64,000 nt of DNA from NCBI RefSeq assembly GCF_007655135.1, contig NC_045128.1:31838811-31902810 (forward strand), given 5' to 3'. The notes under the pieces were generated by a model, which was not told where the DNA came from, ran no database searches, and was given only the letters and a program-made list of their open reading frames with translations. How positions within the stretch are numbered: position 1 is the first letter of the stretch; every line of letters starts with the position of its first letter. This document shows, piece after piece, positions 24,728 to 36,397 of the stretch. A program made the position numbers and the translations under genes. Origin of the DNA: Punica granatum (Eukaryota > Streptophyta > Magnoliopsida > Myrtales > Lythraceae).

Positions 24728-25541
24728 CGCAACGAAATTTCAGCATGAAGTATTTCGAGATTTCCCCCAACTTGGACAAGATGAATGTAGCCATCCGTAG
24801 ACATGCATACGCATATTACTAATACATTCTAATTTAAAAGTGCAACTTTAAAAATATTTTGGGTGATTAATTAAAATTGGCAGATTATATTTTGGGTTTA
24901 AGTTGACCGAGGATATATTCCCGTATTATTCTTCTTCAATTTGTTCAGAAAAGAAACGAGAGACAAGAAAACATCTTTGATTACGATTAAAAGAAAGACT
25001 TTCAACTAGCCCCAGATCCAATTTCGGGTCATTTCTTGGTGCTTATATATATTCGAGGACGAGGACATAAAGCTTAGAGGACAAGCGGCTTTATATCAAA
25101 GTCTTTTAAGTAAACTTGCTTACCAATTCCATATAAGAGATTGATGCTACTCTCGTATGTGTATACATATATATATTTATGATATATATAATCGCAAATA
25201 TATATATATATATCACAAATATATGTACATATATATATATATCGCAACGTCTAACTGATGACATATATTGCATCATATAGATAAATCCAACACGATCTCG
25301 TGGAACTTAAATATCTAAATCTTTCATGAAAATTTAAATATCTAACATATTCATTAGGCCAGCGATTAAAAAAAATCAACATACTAGAGAAATTGGAACA
25401 AGATTGACTATGATTAAATCCCTCGACAAAATTTGATGTTATAAGTTAAATGACATCAAACCCTAATAGAGAAATAGTAATAATACTATGAGGATAGTAA
25501 AACGAAATTAATATGTGAAGCCTAGGCAAAGTGGAACCATA
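24728..25541. other. 3' flank of the PHT1 gene, no gene seen
   Basis: AT-rich, with runs of TA dinucleotides (25140-25240). Probably includes the 3' UTR and polyadenylation signals of the phosphate transporter. Confidence 0.4.
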
Positions 25542-27122
25542 TTACTGGAGCTGGCCTGCCTTAATTTCTTCATTCTCCTGTGATATTTCTTCAAGTGATT
25601 TCCCCTTTGGTTCGGGCACGAGCAATGTGCAGAGAAGCCCTAGCATGTTGATGACGGCGAGCACAATGAGCGAGTTCCTCATCCCAATCCCTGCGGGGTA
25701 CCCAGCGTTTGCCTTGGACTTGTCCTGGTTCTGGGCTGCGTAGAGGAACCCAAAGGCCCCTATGATTGCTCCGGCCTTCCCAGAGGCAGCTGAGATCCCA
25801 TGGCAGGTGGACCGCAACCGAGCTGGGAATATCTCTGCGGGGACCACGAAGGTGGTGCTGTTGGGACCAAAGTTGGCAAAAAAGAAGGTCGCTCCATAAA
25901 GGATTGCAAACCCTAGAGGGTTTAGGGTCCAGTGATGGTAGGGGATTGCAAGGGCGAGCATGAACACGGACATGAAAAAGAAGCCGATCATCTGGATGGT
26001 GAACCGGCCTATGAGGTCAATCAGAACAACCGTAAACCAATACCCTGGGACCGTCCCACAAAGCGCGATGAAGAACTGGGCACGTGCAATTTTGTATAGC
26101 TCGTCCAAGGCACTCATGGTCTTAGCATTCGGGAGCCACCCAACCGCACTGAATATGTCCTTCTGGAACAGGTTCTGACTGTAGAATGCAATGTCTAGAA
26201 GGAACCACGTGCTCGCCGTGCCGAGCAGGTGTAGACCATGCCTATGGAGGAATTCCTTGGAGAATAACCCGAAACGGTTACCTGGGGGCGGGCTCTCTTG
26301 GACCGGTTGATCCTCGATTGGAATCTCGACCTGCAAGACCTTCGCCATGTCCTCGTGTGTTTTGTGGGCGTTTTTTGCCACCAAGGCTGTGTAACGGGGC
26401 GTTTCAGGCATCTTCATCCGCCAATAGTAAGTCAGGATAGCTGGAAGGGCACCGATCATCAGGATGATCCGCCACACGTAATCTGCCTGCGGGACGGTGG
26501 ACCCGACCGGGTCGATGGCGAATGCTGGCGCAGGGTAGAATTTTCGGAAGATGGCTGAGACCCCGAGCGCCACCGAACCCCCACCTAGAATCCCAAAACC
26601 CTGCATGGCGAACACAGCAGCGATGAATCCGCCTCGGGTCTTCTTGTTGGAGTATTCGGACATGATGGTGGCAGAGAGCGGGTAGTCGCCGCCAATGCCA
26701 AACCCTAGCCAGAAGCGGAAGAAGCAGAGTGTGGCCATGACCGCCCTCGGTGAACCACCGAATGACAGGCCCGAGGCAATAGAACAACCAGCCATGAGCA
26801 TCAGAGTGATTCCATAGACCCGCTTCCGGCCAAGCTTGTCCCCGAGCCACCCGAAGAAGAGCTGGCCGGCAAGTGTCCCGCATAGGGCAACCCCATTCAC
26901 GGCGGCGGCCACATTCGGGGGCAGGGAGCCGGGCTTGGATGAGCCATCCACGTGGTAGTAGATGCGGCCAAGGAGCTTCGTGACGAGGGAGATGCAAAAC
27001 AGATCGTACGCATCGGTGAAGAAGCCCATGCCGGCGATCATGACCGCCAGGAAGTGGTAGAACTTGGTCTTGCCATTGTCGAGAAGTTGGAGGATGTGGA
27101 GTTGGCCCTGTCCATTGGCCAT
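25542..27122 (-). CDS. PHT1: High-affinity phosphate transporter, PHT1 family
   Basis: Single-exon gene of 526 residues, the usual PHT1 length, with 12 predicted membrane spans in two sixes separated by a large hydrophilic loop (about residues 240-300). The PHT1 signature [13 protein letters not shown] is at 144-156 and the major-facilitator motif [10 protein letters not shown] at 91-100. The N-terminal span with [10 protein letters not shown] (31-40) holds acidic residues conserved in proton-coupled phosphate symporters. These proteins import inorganic phosphate with protons at the plasma membrane, mainly in roots, and some act in mycorrhizal uptake or redistribution. Start codon: the first ATG after a TATA-like box and short leader. 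The promoter has a P1BS site at 27328-27335. Subtype within PHT1 is not decided. GC content is clearly above that of the flanks. Confidence 0.97.
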   Translation of the reverse strand: MANGQGQLHILQLLDNGKTKFYHFLAVMIAGMGFFTDAYDLFCISLVTKLLGRIYYHVDGSSKPGSLPPNVAAAVNGVALCGTLAGQLFFGWLGDKLGRKRVYGITLMLMAGCSIASGLSFGGSPRAVMATLCFFRFWLGFGIGGDYPLSATIMSEYSNKKTRGGFIAAVFAMQGFGILGGGSVALGVSAIFRKFYPAPAFAIDPVGSTVPQADYVWRIILMIGALPAILTYYWRMKMPETPRYTALVAKNAHKTHEDMAKVLQVEIPIEDQPVQESPPPGNRFGLFSKEFLHRHGLHLLGTASTWFLLDIAFYSQNLFQKDIFSAVGWLPNAKTMSALDELYKIARAQFFIALCGTVPGYWFTVVLIDLIGRFTIQMIGFFFMSVFMLALAIPYHHWTLNPLGFAILYGATFFFANFGPNSTTFVVPAEIFPARLRSTCHGISAASGKAGAIIGAFGFLYAAQNQDKSKANAGYPAGIGMRNSLIVLAVINMLGLLCTLLVPEPKGKSLEEISQENEEIKAGQLQ

Positions 27123-27173
27123 CTTGATTGATGAGTTCTCAAGTGATCAATGAAGAGAAACCATCTAGTTAGA

Positions 27174-27181
27174 TATTTATA
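27174..27181 (-). promoter_or_regulatory. TATA box of the PHT1 gene
   Basis: Minus strand reads TATAAATA about 52 bp before the ATG at 27122, implying a very short leader if transcription starts about 30 bp downstream. Confidence 0.55.
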
Positions 27182-27327
27182 GACTACTATAGATAATCCA
27201 ATTAGGATTCTAAAATTGATTTTGTTATATCTTGATTATATTTCATGTTAAATTTAATTACATTCTGTTGAGCAAACAAAATCCCCAATTGTCGATGGAG
27301 TTGTTTACTGAAAAAGAATTTTATTGG

Positions 27328-27335
27328 GAATATTC
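27328..27335. promoter_or_regulatory. P1BS (PHR1-binding) site
   Basis: GAATATTC matches the palindromic consensus GNATATNC bound by PHR1-type MYB factors that switch on phosphate-starvation genes. It is about 206 bp upstream of the PHT1 start codon, a typical position. The motif is short and could occur by chance, but its place before a PHT1 gene supports function. Confidence 0.65.
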
Positions 27336-27915
27336 TTATAGGAGTTAACAAGCATCTATCTATATCTATGTCAACAAGAAAAGAGAGAGATAGGTGTATC
27401 TCATTTCCGTTCTATTTTGAATTTCTGTCTATCATCATCGATTTATGTGATATTTGATAGATTATGCTTATATGGGTATCTAAATCTAGGAATTCAAAAG
27501 TTGGATCCAAATTTTAAGTTCGAAATGAGCTGTATGTGCTTCCAGCTAGCGATCTTTGCATTCAATTAACCTTAATAGATATAGACGTGGAGAAAATTGT
27601 ACCACGAGTACAAATTATAACCCTTAAATCCAACTATATAATAAGCAAACCAAATCTGGGAATCAGAATTTTATTTCATTGATTTAACAAAATGATCATA
27701 GAAATTCCCCAAACATATTGAAGTTGAGCCTACCACCTAAGAATTTTTAGCTATTTTTCCTAGCGGACGTACGCACCTGATTGGATCACATCGAAAAATG
27801 GAGACTCGTCCGAAGTCTTTAAATATGTAAATATCTGTGGGAGGAACTCTGAATTAAACTCTATGCCATCTTTACGGGGAGACTGGGGAGTTGGAAATTT
27901 CTTCTTTTTCTTCCT

Positions 27916-27916
<1 letters not shown>

Positions 27917-27957
<41 letters not shown>
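27917..27957 (+). repeat. 41-base poly(C) tract
   Basis: An uninterrupted run of 41 C (G on the other strand) following a T/C-rich stretch. Such a length is rare in plant genomes. It could form i-motif/G-quadruplex structures, or its length could be an assembly or sequencing artefact. Confidence 0.85.
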
Positions 27958-27958
<1 letters not shown>

Positions 27959-29518
27959 ATTGAGTTAATCTCAAATCTTCGGTTAAAGTAAATCCTTGAT
28001 TTTCTACCGGGAAAAAAAAAATTTTAAAAAAAAAGAGTGAATCCTTGATTTTTTTTGTAAGAATAAAAAAAAGAGTAAATCCAGGATCTTATGGGTGAAA
28101 CAACCCCCGAAATTTGATTTTTCTATTCTTAAAAAGAGAAGTTCATTATAAACCCCAGAAAGGAAAATGCCATGTCAGCATAAAAGGTTCGTTCTTATAT
28201 ATTAATAAATAATAATTATAATAACATCTTTTATATGTAAAATCTCTGGTTTTGTAATTACATAGTTTAAAAGGCACAACAATTTGAGGATATAAAGGTA
28301 AATTTTCAGGTAAATAACTATTCTCTAATCCCTCCCTCTCTTTCCCTTCTCTTTCAAATTCCTTTATATTTTCTCTTTCACATTCTTCTAATTCCATTTT
28401 TTTTAATTTCAATATTTTTTATTTTCTTGCTGTTGGAAATTTATAAGGCGTCAATATAAATCACTTCCGTGGTTGAATAATTATTTCATTCTTTCTTTAA
28501 CATAGTTTGTTAACAGCCTAAATAAATGTAATTACATAAAAATATAAATTCATTTTAAGACTATTTAAGTTGTTAGATGCTCAATTCTCATTAGTAAAAC
28601 TTCCTACTTATTTATATCAAACTTTTCCTCATCGCCTTCTAATTAGTAAGGCGCCCTTTCCTTTGGGAAAAAATGGAGACCTATATATCGAACCGAATTT
28701 ACAATTTCCCCTTGAGGAAAAGAAGATGAAAATGAAGAATATAGGAAAAGAGCAGTAAAACATTAAGGCCCAATTATTCCGAGGAATTTGATTTGGTATA
28801 GATTCTTTTATTTGCCCGCCCCCTGCTTTTTTTTTTTTTGGTTGCATATTTGGCCAATTAAGTGACACGTCTGGTGAGGTGTGTGGGAGGCACTTCATAT
28901 TATAGTTGGTGGGATTGATTTATTTTGGATGTCTTGATATTCTTTACTGCGTGCACATGTGAACATCATCGACTTGTCCCTCGCGAGCATGGCAGAAATA
29001 ATATTTCCCCTCAAAGCTATTCGTCCTCATGCTGCATCTCTTTCCATTATGATATATGAAAACTAAGTCCAGAATGACCATGCATACTAATCATAATTCA
29101 TATCATCAAGAAGAAAATTTATTTTATATTATCTATATAAATTTATTACCTTACGTCTAATGGTTATAATTTGTAAATATAGTTCCGAGGACTGGTAAAA
29201 ATAGTTGATCTTATATAGTTCTGAATAATGAGAGAGTCATCTGATATTGGAGGGTTTGTAATAAAAGAATACTCATAATCCTCCTAAATCCCTCAAAATT
29301 GGAGGTTTAGAAAATTAGCTCCTGGGATGTTCGGGCCAAAACTCTCCTATTTTATGAAAAGGATTGCTCAAACAAGGAGTTTTGAAAGCTTCAGAACCCC
29401 TTCCCCTCCGAAAACCTCTACAAACCTCCAAAATCTTCAATTCAAACATAACATTAGTATTCGTTTGTTTCAATTTAATTGTAAGTGCTGAAAACACTAC
29501 AAAAAAATTACCATTTAC
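27958..29518. other. AT-rich intergenic DNA
   Basis: No gene supported. Contains A-rich runs just after the poly(C) tract and a T-run at about 28828-28840. Confidence 0.4.
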
Positions 29519-29519
29519 T

Positions 29520-29690
29520 GGTGACACCGTCACTGATTATCACCTCCACAGAGGAGATTGCCGACGAGCATAGAGAACGTTGGCGACCTCTTCTGTGGCG
29601 ATGGTGACCGGGGATCAGGGCCACCACCGCCACAGAAGAGGTCGTCGGTGACCTCCTCTATGAAGTGGTGACCGGCAACAGCACCGCTAG
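29520..29690. repeat. GC-rich nested inverted repeat (hairpin)
   Basis: Arms at 29582-29606 and 29622-29646 are complementary with about two mismatches over 25 bp; the core cgacctcttctgtggcg pairs perfectly with cgccacagaagaggtcg. Outer sequences also pair more loosely (cacagaggag..ccgac near 29545-29565 with gtcggtgacctcctctatg near 29644-29662). The block is far more GC-rich than the surroundings and has no credible protein. It is probably a transposable-element fragment or a transcribed hairpin. Confidence 0.6.
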
Positions 29691-30315
29691 TGCCTCCCGT
29701 GACCAGCATCCCTCCCTCTTCTCTCTCTCTCTCTCTAACATTATAGCAAAATCGAAAAAAATGGACCAAATTGAAAATGCAAAAAGTTTAGGAGTGTTGC
29801 TGCAAATATAAGAAAATTACCCATAGCTAACCGAATTAAGTAAAAAAAAATTATTTAGTTGATTCGGTCATCTTCCACAAGATGTCTTATTTGAGTTAAT
29901 TTTTTTAAGCCAACTTGATTTGCATTTTATCGAATAAGCTGAACTCAATTAAGTGCTGAAAATTTAATTATAGCGCTCAATTTGTGTTATTAAACACATC
30001 TTAGTGCGGAAGATATGATTCAATGATTCTCATCATTCTTTATGCAAATGTCGGTCGATTTTCGGGAAATAAAATCATCCCGGACGAGGAATAAATATGG
30101 AAAGTTCGTCCGTAAGACAGGAAAAGGTGGAGAAAAAGTGAGCCAGCAATAACAGGAAAATTTGTGATTCAAAGGGATATGCTTAGAAGATCCTCAGTAA
30201 TCCAGCTCCACTCCAGCGGCCAATCACAACTATATAAAAGGCTCTTCAACCTAATTAATAACACTAATCGAAACGTGTCATCCATCATTCTCCAAGATTT
30301 TACTTCACGTCGTTA

Positions 30316-30900
30316 TTTTTACTTGAGGTGTGAGAGATCATGGTCATGGGACCTGGCAAAACCGGCATCGGTGGAGGCGAAGAAGAATGAGCTCTACATG
30401 CCAGTCGCAACAAGGCGGCTGGGTGACGACTGGCTTCTTGTTCGTACCAATCGGTCCGGGCCTCTCAGGGCGGCTGACTACTCCCCCAGATGCATGGACC
30501 TCTGACTGCCCCTTTGTGAACAGGATATATTGTTCGAGAATTGAACCCCAAGTCTGTAGTTCCATGAAGACGGTTCGGATTCGGGATTGCTCATCGAGCT
30601 TCTTGCCAGGGCAGACGGCTGGGGGCAGGGGAGTTTTAGTTTCACCAACCTGAGAGGGAAGGCAGGGCGGGCGCATTAGATATATGGGCAACTGCCTTGT
30701 CAGGGAGTGGGATTCGCAGGAGCAAGGGGCGAAGCAAGTGAAAGGGATCTTCAACCTCTACCGGACCTCGAGGTTACAATATTCCCCGAAGGGTTTCAAA
30801 ATGAGGGTGATCTAAGGGTGATCTAACATTCCCAGGCTCCCTTTCGGGGGTGATCCGACAGTATCAGGGGTGTGTCTCCAAGAGACGCTAGAAGAGTATC
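30316..30900. other. GC-rich block of possible foreign or organellar origin
   Basis: Base composition rises abruptly to near 50-55% GC between AT-rich flanks. Both strands have open frames (a 113-residue frame ending at 30505 on plus; a 136-residue frame at 30344-30754 on minus) but neither shows a known domain. The texture ('ccctttcgggggtgatccg', 'gacctcgagg') resembles plant mitochondrial intergenic DNA, so a nuclear-integrated mitochondrial fragment is one explanation. A decayed transposon is another. Confidence 0.3.
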
Positions 30901-31472
30901 ATGCTTCCTGGCATAGATAATGTTTTGTGGTAATGTCATCGCCATGGGCTGCAATAACATTCAATGGATTTCGTGATAGCTGTGACTCATATAAAGACCG
31001 CTTTTGAAAATCAATCACGAGAAACTCGGTCATTCGAGATGACCATTACTCAAGCAATCCAATGTCGAAACCTCCTCTGAATAACAAGCTGGGATCAGTA
31101 TCCGATGATCCAAACAGCCGGTGATCATCAAAGAATTAACAATCCAAATCTCCCTTACGTTATGCCGATAATGATTATGATCCTCCTCCAAAAATTTTCT
31201 TCGAATTCTAGTGAAATCCACAACATCTAACAGATACAAAACCGGTAATCCCATCCATTGATAATCATAGAATACCTTGAAGTCATCATGAGGCCGTAAA
31301 TAAAAACTACGGATGAAAAGAATTTAGCCGACCGAGCTCTCCATCACAAAGAAAATCCAAAAATAGAACGAAAGAGCCTCTACTCCTATTGCCAATGAGT
31401 TCGAAAATTACACCATAAGGAAATCATCACAAGTAAAAGGACATTTCAACCCAGTATCTGAAACCCCCGCGC
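30901..31472. other. 3' flank of the RPS15a gene
   Basis: No gene seen. The part closest to 31472 should be the 3' UTR of the ribosomal protein gene. Confidence 0.4.
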
Positions 31473-32070
<598 letters not shown>

Positions 32071-32500
32071 CTACAACCAATGCAAGATCGAGTGAGTCAC
32101 CTTCTTAGCTTAATCATGGCAAAGCCGACCGTCTAACACAATCAAACAGCAAAGACTTCCTCTAGATCAGCGCAAAGCAGACTGCTTGATGCAATTCGTC
32201 ATGCCAAAACTTGCGTAAATGAAACAAATGCACATGCTCATGTCTATGAATTGACCAAGACAAACAGCGGCCATGGGATCAGGACCTAATAAATGGAGCT
32301 CATTCATTCAAGCAACGAATTACTGTTCTTCAGCTGCATAAGAGCTTTAACAAGATGTAAGAACTCGTGAGACGCATGGATTCGTACCAGAGGAGGCGCC
32401 GCCGGGGAAGAGAGCGCGCAGAGCGAAGCGACCGCCGACTGCTAGGGTTTTGGAGAAGAGGAAGAGAAAGAAACTCGCGCGGTGCCTAATATTCGGTCCA
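32071..32500 (-). other. 5' UTR exon and intron of the RPS15a gene
   Basis: The minus strand shows a donor after ...CTCCTCTG (last exon base 32388; intron starts GTACGA) and an acceptor ...TTGTAG before 32070, nine bases ahead of the ATG. The leader upstream is pyrimidine- and GC-rich. The exact transcription start is not visible. Confidence 0.7.
32443..32450 (-). promoter_or_regulatory. Telo-box
   Basis: Minus strand reads AAACCCTA, the telo-box found in promoters or leaders of plant translation-machinery genes, where it cooperates with site II elements. Confidence 0.7.
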
Positions 32501-32549
32501 AGCACTGCCCGAAATGACATTACTGCCCTTGTTGAAGGCTCACTGTTTT

Positions 32550-32584
32550 TGGGCCAACAGAAGTCCATTGGAGCTCTTGGCCCA
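32550..32584. promoter_or_regulatory. Pair of site II (TGGGCC) elements
   Basis: TGGGCC at 32550-32555 on the plus strand and TGGGCC on the minus strand at 32579-32584, about 100-140 bp upstream of the telo-box. Site II elements bind TCP-class factors and mark ribosomal protein and growth-related promoters. The spacing fits the RPS15a promoter. Confidence 0.65.
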
Positions 32585-32599
32585 TCCATTAGCCCGAGG

Positions 32600-34720
32600 A
32601 AAAACGTTTTCTGAAATACGGAAAAAAAAAAAAAAGGTAAAATGAAAAACATATTTTCTGTTGACATGAGAAATGGGAAATGAAAAATTGGAAAGATTTT
32701 CCACACGTTTACTGATCAGTTCTAGCAACGTGTTTCTAGAAAGGATCAATTGTGTATAAGCAAGAAGTAGTTAGGAATACAACTTCTCGAACACGATTTA
32801 TTGGGTTTCGCCCGTCCAGCCACAATGCCATGTACCGTAATCCATATTTCCCCACAAACAATCAATGTTGACAAATGTGTTGAAGGACCAGCAAGTGATG
32901 AATATCTGCCTTAAGGTACTTGACCTATTCAAGTTAATATACTCCCCTCTATATATTATCGAAGTTGTTTACAAGCTATGCTAACAGTCGAGTTTATACA
33001 TAGACTAAGAATGGGGGTTCACTGAAGTGCATTGCGCTTGTGCTCGATCCTGACGAATTAAAATACTTTGATCTTGAGTTCGATTCTCATCAATTTATTT
33101 TTCTCATTTTCCAATCGATATGGCTATCTATTGAATTTCCTTTGAGTGACCTCGTGCTAAGGCGCTCTCTTGGCTGCTATCAATACTGGGTCTGGCATGG
33201 TATGGGCACGCATACGGATGACCTTAACTCTTTAGCATATTGAATTTATATTAAATTTATACCGACTTGAGTTCATTTTCACTTAAAAGGTCAAGCTATT
33301 AAGCGGCAATACTCAAATCTCATATAAACCCATAATTTTCTTCTTCATTTTCTAATGTGGGATAATAATTCTCAACAATATTTATCCATTAAAAGAAAAT
33401 AACAAAGAGGGCCCTAATAATTAGTGCATCGATCGGATGTATTACGTTACCCTCAGAAGCCTGCAACCGGCAAAATAACATACTTTTATTCTTGGAAGTG
33501 AGTCCCCAGATTTAATTAATTAAATTCCTTTATCTATTATAATGTGGAACCAGGAATAGTCAAAGCCACTATAATAACAAGGGCAAATCAGATTGATTGA
33601 ATATAAATTAGATATTATAATATTTATCCAGGAATTAAAATATATACATGTTTCTTGCATATATTGATGGAATCACGGGACATATATATCTTAATTGCAT
33701 GATAGCAAGAAGCCATTCAAAATAAAACACATCAAAGCTATACAACAATCTCTGTAAAACAATTTTGTCTGATATGAGCAATTATATATATATAATTATA
33801 ATAATTATAATTTGCTGGCAAGACCGGACATATATCTCGTACGTACGACGGCATCTATTAATACAAACTAATACTATAATACATATATATATATATATAT
33901 GCATGACTTGATATATAATTAATTAAATAATTAAGGATTAACGAAGGTCTAAGCTGCCCATGAAAATACAAGACCAAGGGGACAAACAGATGTTTTGACC
34001 TCCCAATTCTACAAATTTTTTATATAATTAAATATAAATGGACGACCTTGAAACATATCGTGTTTAATACCTTTAATTTTCCCTCTAAAACCTAACACAT
34101 ACTAAAACCCGAAAAGTGGGAAAAAGAAAATTGCAACTGCAGTTCTAGTGTGGATATAGGGATATTCTCACTTTACGATTTGCGATGAATAGATGTTCTT
34201 ATATATGTATCAGCTAGGTACTTAGAGATTTGACTTGATTAATTCAACATGTTTTCACCAAATAGATGTGATCGTTCCATTTAATTAGTTCTAGAAGATG
34301 AAAACTTGAAATATGATTATGAACAAATATATTATTGCTATTGTTATTGTTATTATTATTTACCCATGCCGACTTCGGGAGTTTTTCTCTTAAATATAGA
34401 TTGCCGATACATGACAAAAAGAGGGACACCAAAAAAAAAAAACTTAGTGGGTTGACTTCTAGTCCAGAGACAGTCAACGCTTGGATCGTCTCAGATCATC
34501 TTTAATTGCATATTTATAAACTCTCTGTTTTCAAAATTAAATAAGGAAAAAACCCCACCAGAGTCCAGAGACATAAATAACACATAATTCATCCCAGGGC
34601 ATATATAACACATAATTCTCTTAGTTGCTTTCCCGGTGAAGCCTCCAATAAGTAAGAAATAAAATCCTATCCGAAGGAATGGAAAAGAAAAATTGAAATG
34701 CATGGTGGAAAATTTTGGTG
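32600..34720. other. AT-rich intergenic DNA
   Basis: No gene supported. A SINE-like stretch with gttcgattctcatcaattt lies around 33003-33130, related to 8055-8220. TA dinucleotide runs occur at 33785-33800 and 33882-33900. Confidence 0.4.
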
Positions 34721-34726
34721 ATCTTA

Positions 34727-35056
34727 GATGTATATCACGTATGTATTATGTGTTATTCTATTAATAGGCCCGAATTGAGTGATCTAATAAAGTTAAAAAC
34801 AATTGACCTTCTCGACATCTCAGTCAAATATTGGATTAATGTGCAAATACCAAAAAGGTAATTTGTAATTCTGGAGATTGTTGAATTTTATTTCAAAGAT
34901 ATGACCCGACATATGTATATCACATTATGTACTATGTGTTATCCTATTAATATGCCCGAATTGAGTGATCTAATAAAGTTAAGGACAATTGACCTTCTTA
35001 ATATCTCGGTAAAATATGATATTAATGTGCAAATACCAAAATGGTAATTACTAATT
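34727..35056 (+). repeat. Local direct duplication of about 145 bp
   Basis: Positions 34727-34874 and 34911-35056 are two copies of one sequence, sharing 'cccgaattgagtgatctaat', 'aattgaccttct', 'attaatgtgcaaatacc' and flanking 'tgtgttat' words, with scattered differences. They are separated by about 36 bp. No coding content. Confidence 0.7.
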
Positions 35057-35479
35057 TTACGATGGGCGGAATTAGAATTACATAAACCTCATGCACTAAA
35101 GTGCAATCTGAGGGGTTATGGTCCCCGAACCGTACGTTAAATAGAGTGATATACTGAGGTTCCATTACTCAGAGAATAGAACAGTCTACACTCTTAACGT
35201 ACCGGCTTGGAAGACCACGAACCCGATACAATCTCACGCTCTGGATTCAGGTATGCTTCTGACTGATCAATTTCTCGACAGGTTCATCATGTGTGATCCT
35301 AGGGATTCAATAATTCAGTTCTAATAGGAAACAATCGATACTCGGTCATATTGATGATATCGTCATATATATTCGATGAGAAAGAGTTAATTTTCTTTTT
35401 CCATATAATGCTTGCGCTTGCTTGAGTAGTCTCACACAGACATTGTAACATGGACCGAAGAAATCCGATACTTACGGTG

Positions 35480-35667
35480 CGTTTGGTTTCAAAGTTAAAG
35501 TAACTTTGATTTTGATTGTGGAAAATGACAAATGTTGTGTAGTGTGTTGAGTTAAAGTTAAAATTAAAATTTTTGACTTGGGAAATGTGTATTTTTATTA
35601 TGTAGTTGGTTGAGTTAAAATTAAAGTTAAAATTTTTATAATTTTAACCCTGAAAACAAGCGGGTCA
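35480..35667. mobile_element. MITE-like element (GTGCGTTTGG family), copy 3
   Basis: Starts ggtgcgtttggtttcaaag and ends ctgaaaacaagcggg; the interior is the same as in copies at 17174 and 20819. A trinucleotide TTA is present a few bases outside each end (35475 and 35668 areas), which may be a target duplication, but other copies do not confirm it. Confidence 0.6.
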
Positions 35668-35722
35668 TTAAAATCTCAAATTGACCTGAAATTAACATAC
35701 ATATGCATGAAATCGTATATAT

Positions 35723-35732
35723 TGTGTGTGTA

Positions 35733-35763
<31 letters not shown>
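35723..35763 (+). repeat. (GT)n(TA)n microsatellite
   Basis: A GT-rich run (35723-35749) passes directly into a TA run (35750-35763). Confidence 0.8.
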
Positions 35764-36095
35764 GTGAAGGATTCTTTTCTCTCTCGAAGCAACGACACGA
35801 CCGAATAGGCTGGAAAGACTACTTTATCAAGCCAATTTTTTTATGCGGAGAGACAAGCAAGAAGAACTCAACGTGGGTCGAAGACAAAAAAAACATAGTG
35901 CTAATATATTCATATGGAACAACGTAAATTGTTTCAGGGATTCACCTCATCTTGCCCTTAAATAAGATCACAATTTTGATCTTATAAATGAATTAAATCT
36001 ACATTTTAAAAAGTGTTACCCCTCAATGTACTAACTCAACTTGAATCTGGATTAGTCGGGATTCGTTAGACATCTGAATATTAAATAACACACAT

Positions 36096-36098
<3 letters not shown>

Positions 36099-36128
<30 letters not shown>
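36099..36128 (+). repeat. (AT)15 microsatellite
   Basis: Pure AT dinucleotide run of about 30 bp in AT-rich intergenic DNA. Confidence 0.8.
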
Positions 36129-36132
<4 letters not shown>

Positions 36133-36375
36133 CTATGGTATTATTCATTTATTTGTTTCGACCTTGTTTACGGACGTCTATATAGTTTAAAATATAGGAT
36201 AATCAAATCAGCCTAACTCAAATTAACATATAGAGATTATAATTAGTACAATGTGTAACAGAAAATCGAAGCGTGTAACACAGCGCTTTGGTTAATGCAA
36301 CCATCACTGATTTACGAGGCAAGGAGGACTCTCTAGATTGAATTGGGTAGCAAAAACTCAGAGAGTAGTCATATA

Positions 36376-36397
36376 CGTATGCGCGCGCGCGCATACG
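36376..36397. repeat. Perfect 22-bp alternating purine-pyrimidine palindrome
   Basis: cgtat, then six GC dinucleotides, then the mirror-complement atacg. Self-complementary across its full length, with a (GC)6 core able in principle to form Z-DNA or a cruciform. Confidence 0.8.

Larger units (their letters stand above)
27123..27916. other. PHT1 promoter region
   Basis: About 800 bp without a gene upstream of the transporter. Contains the TATA and P1BS sites listed separately. No other element was recognised. Confidence 0.4.

Noticed and set aside
26404..26997. 197-residue open frame inside the PHT1 gene
   Set aside because: It is a shifted frame of the transporter on the same strand, a product of its high GC content.
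30344..30754. 136-residue minus-strand open frame as a real gene
   Set aside because: No known domain, no splice support, and it overlaps open frames on the other strand; open frames are expected in GC-rich DNA.
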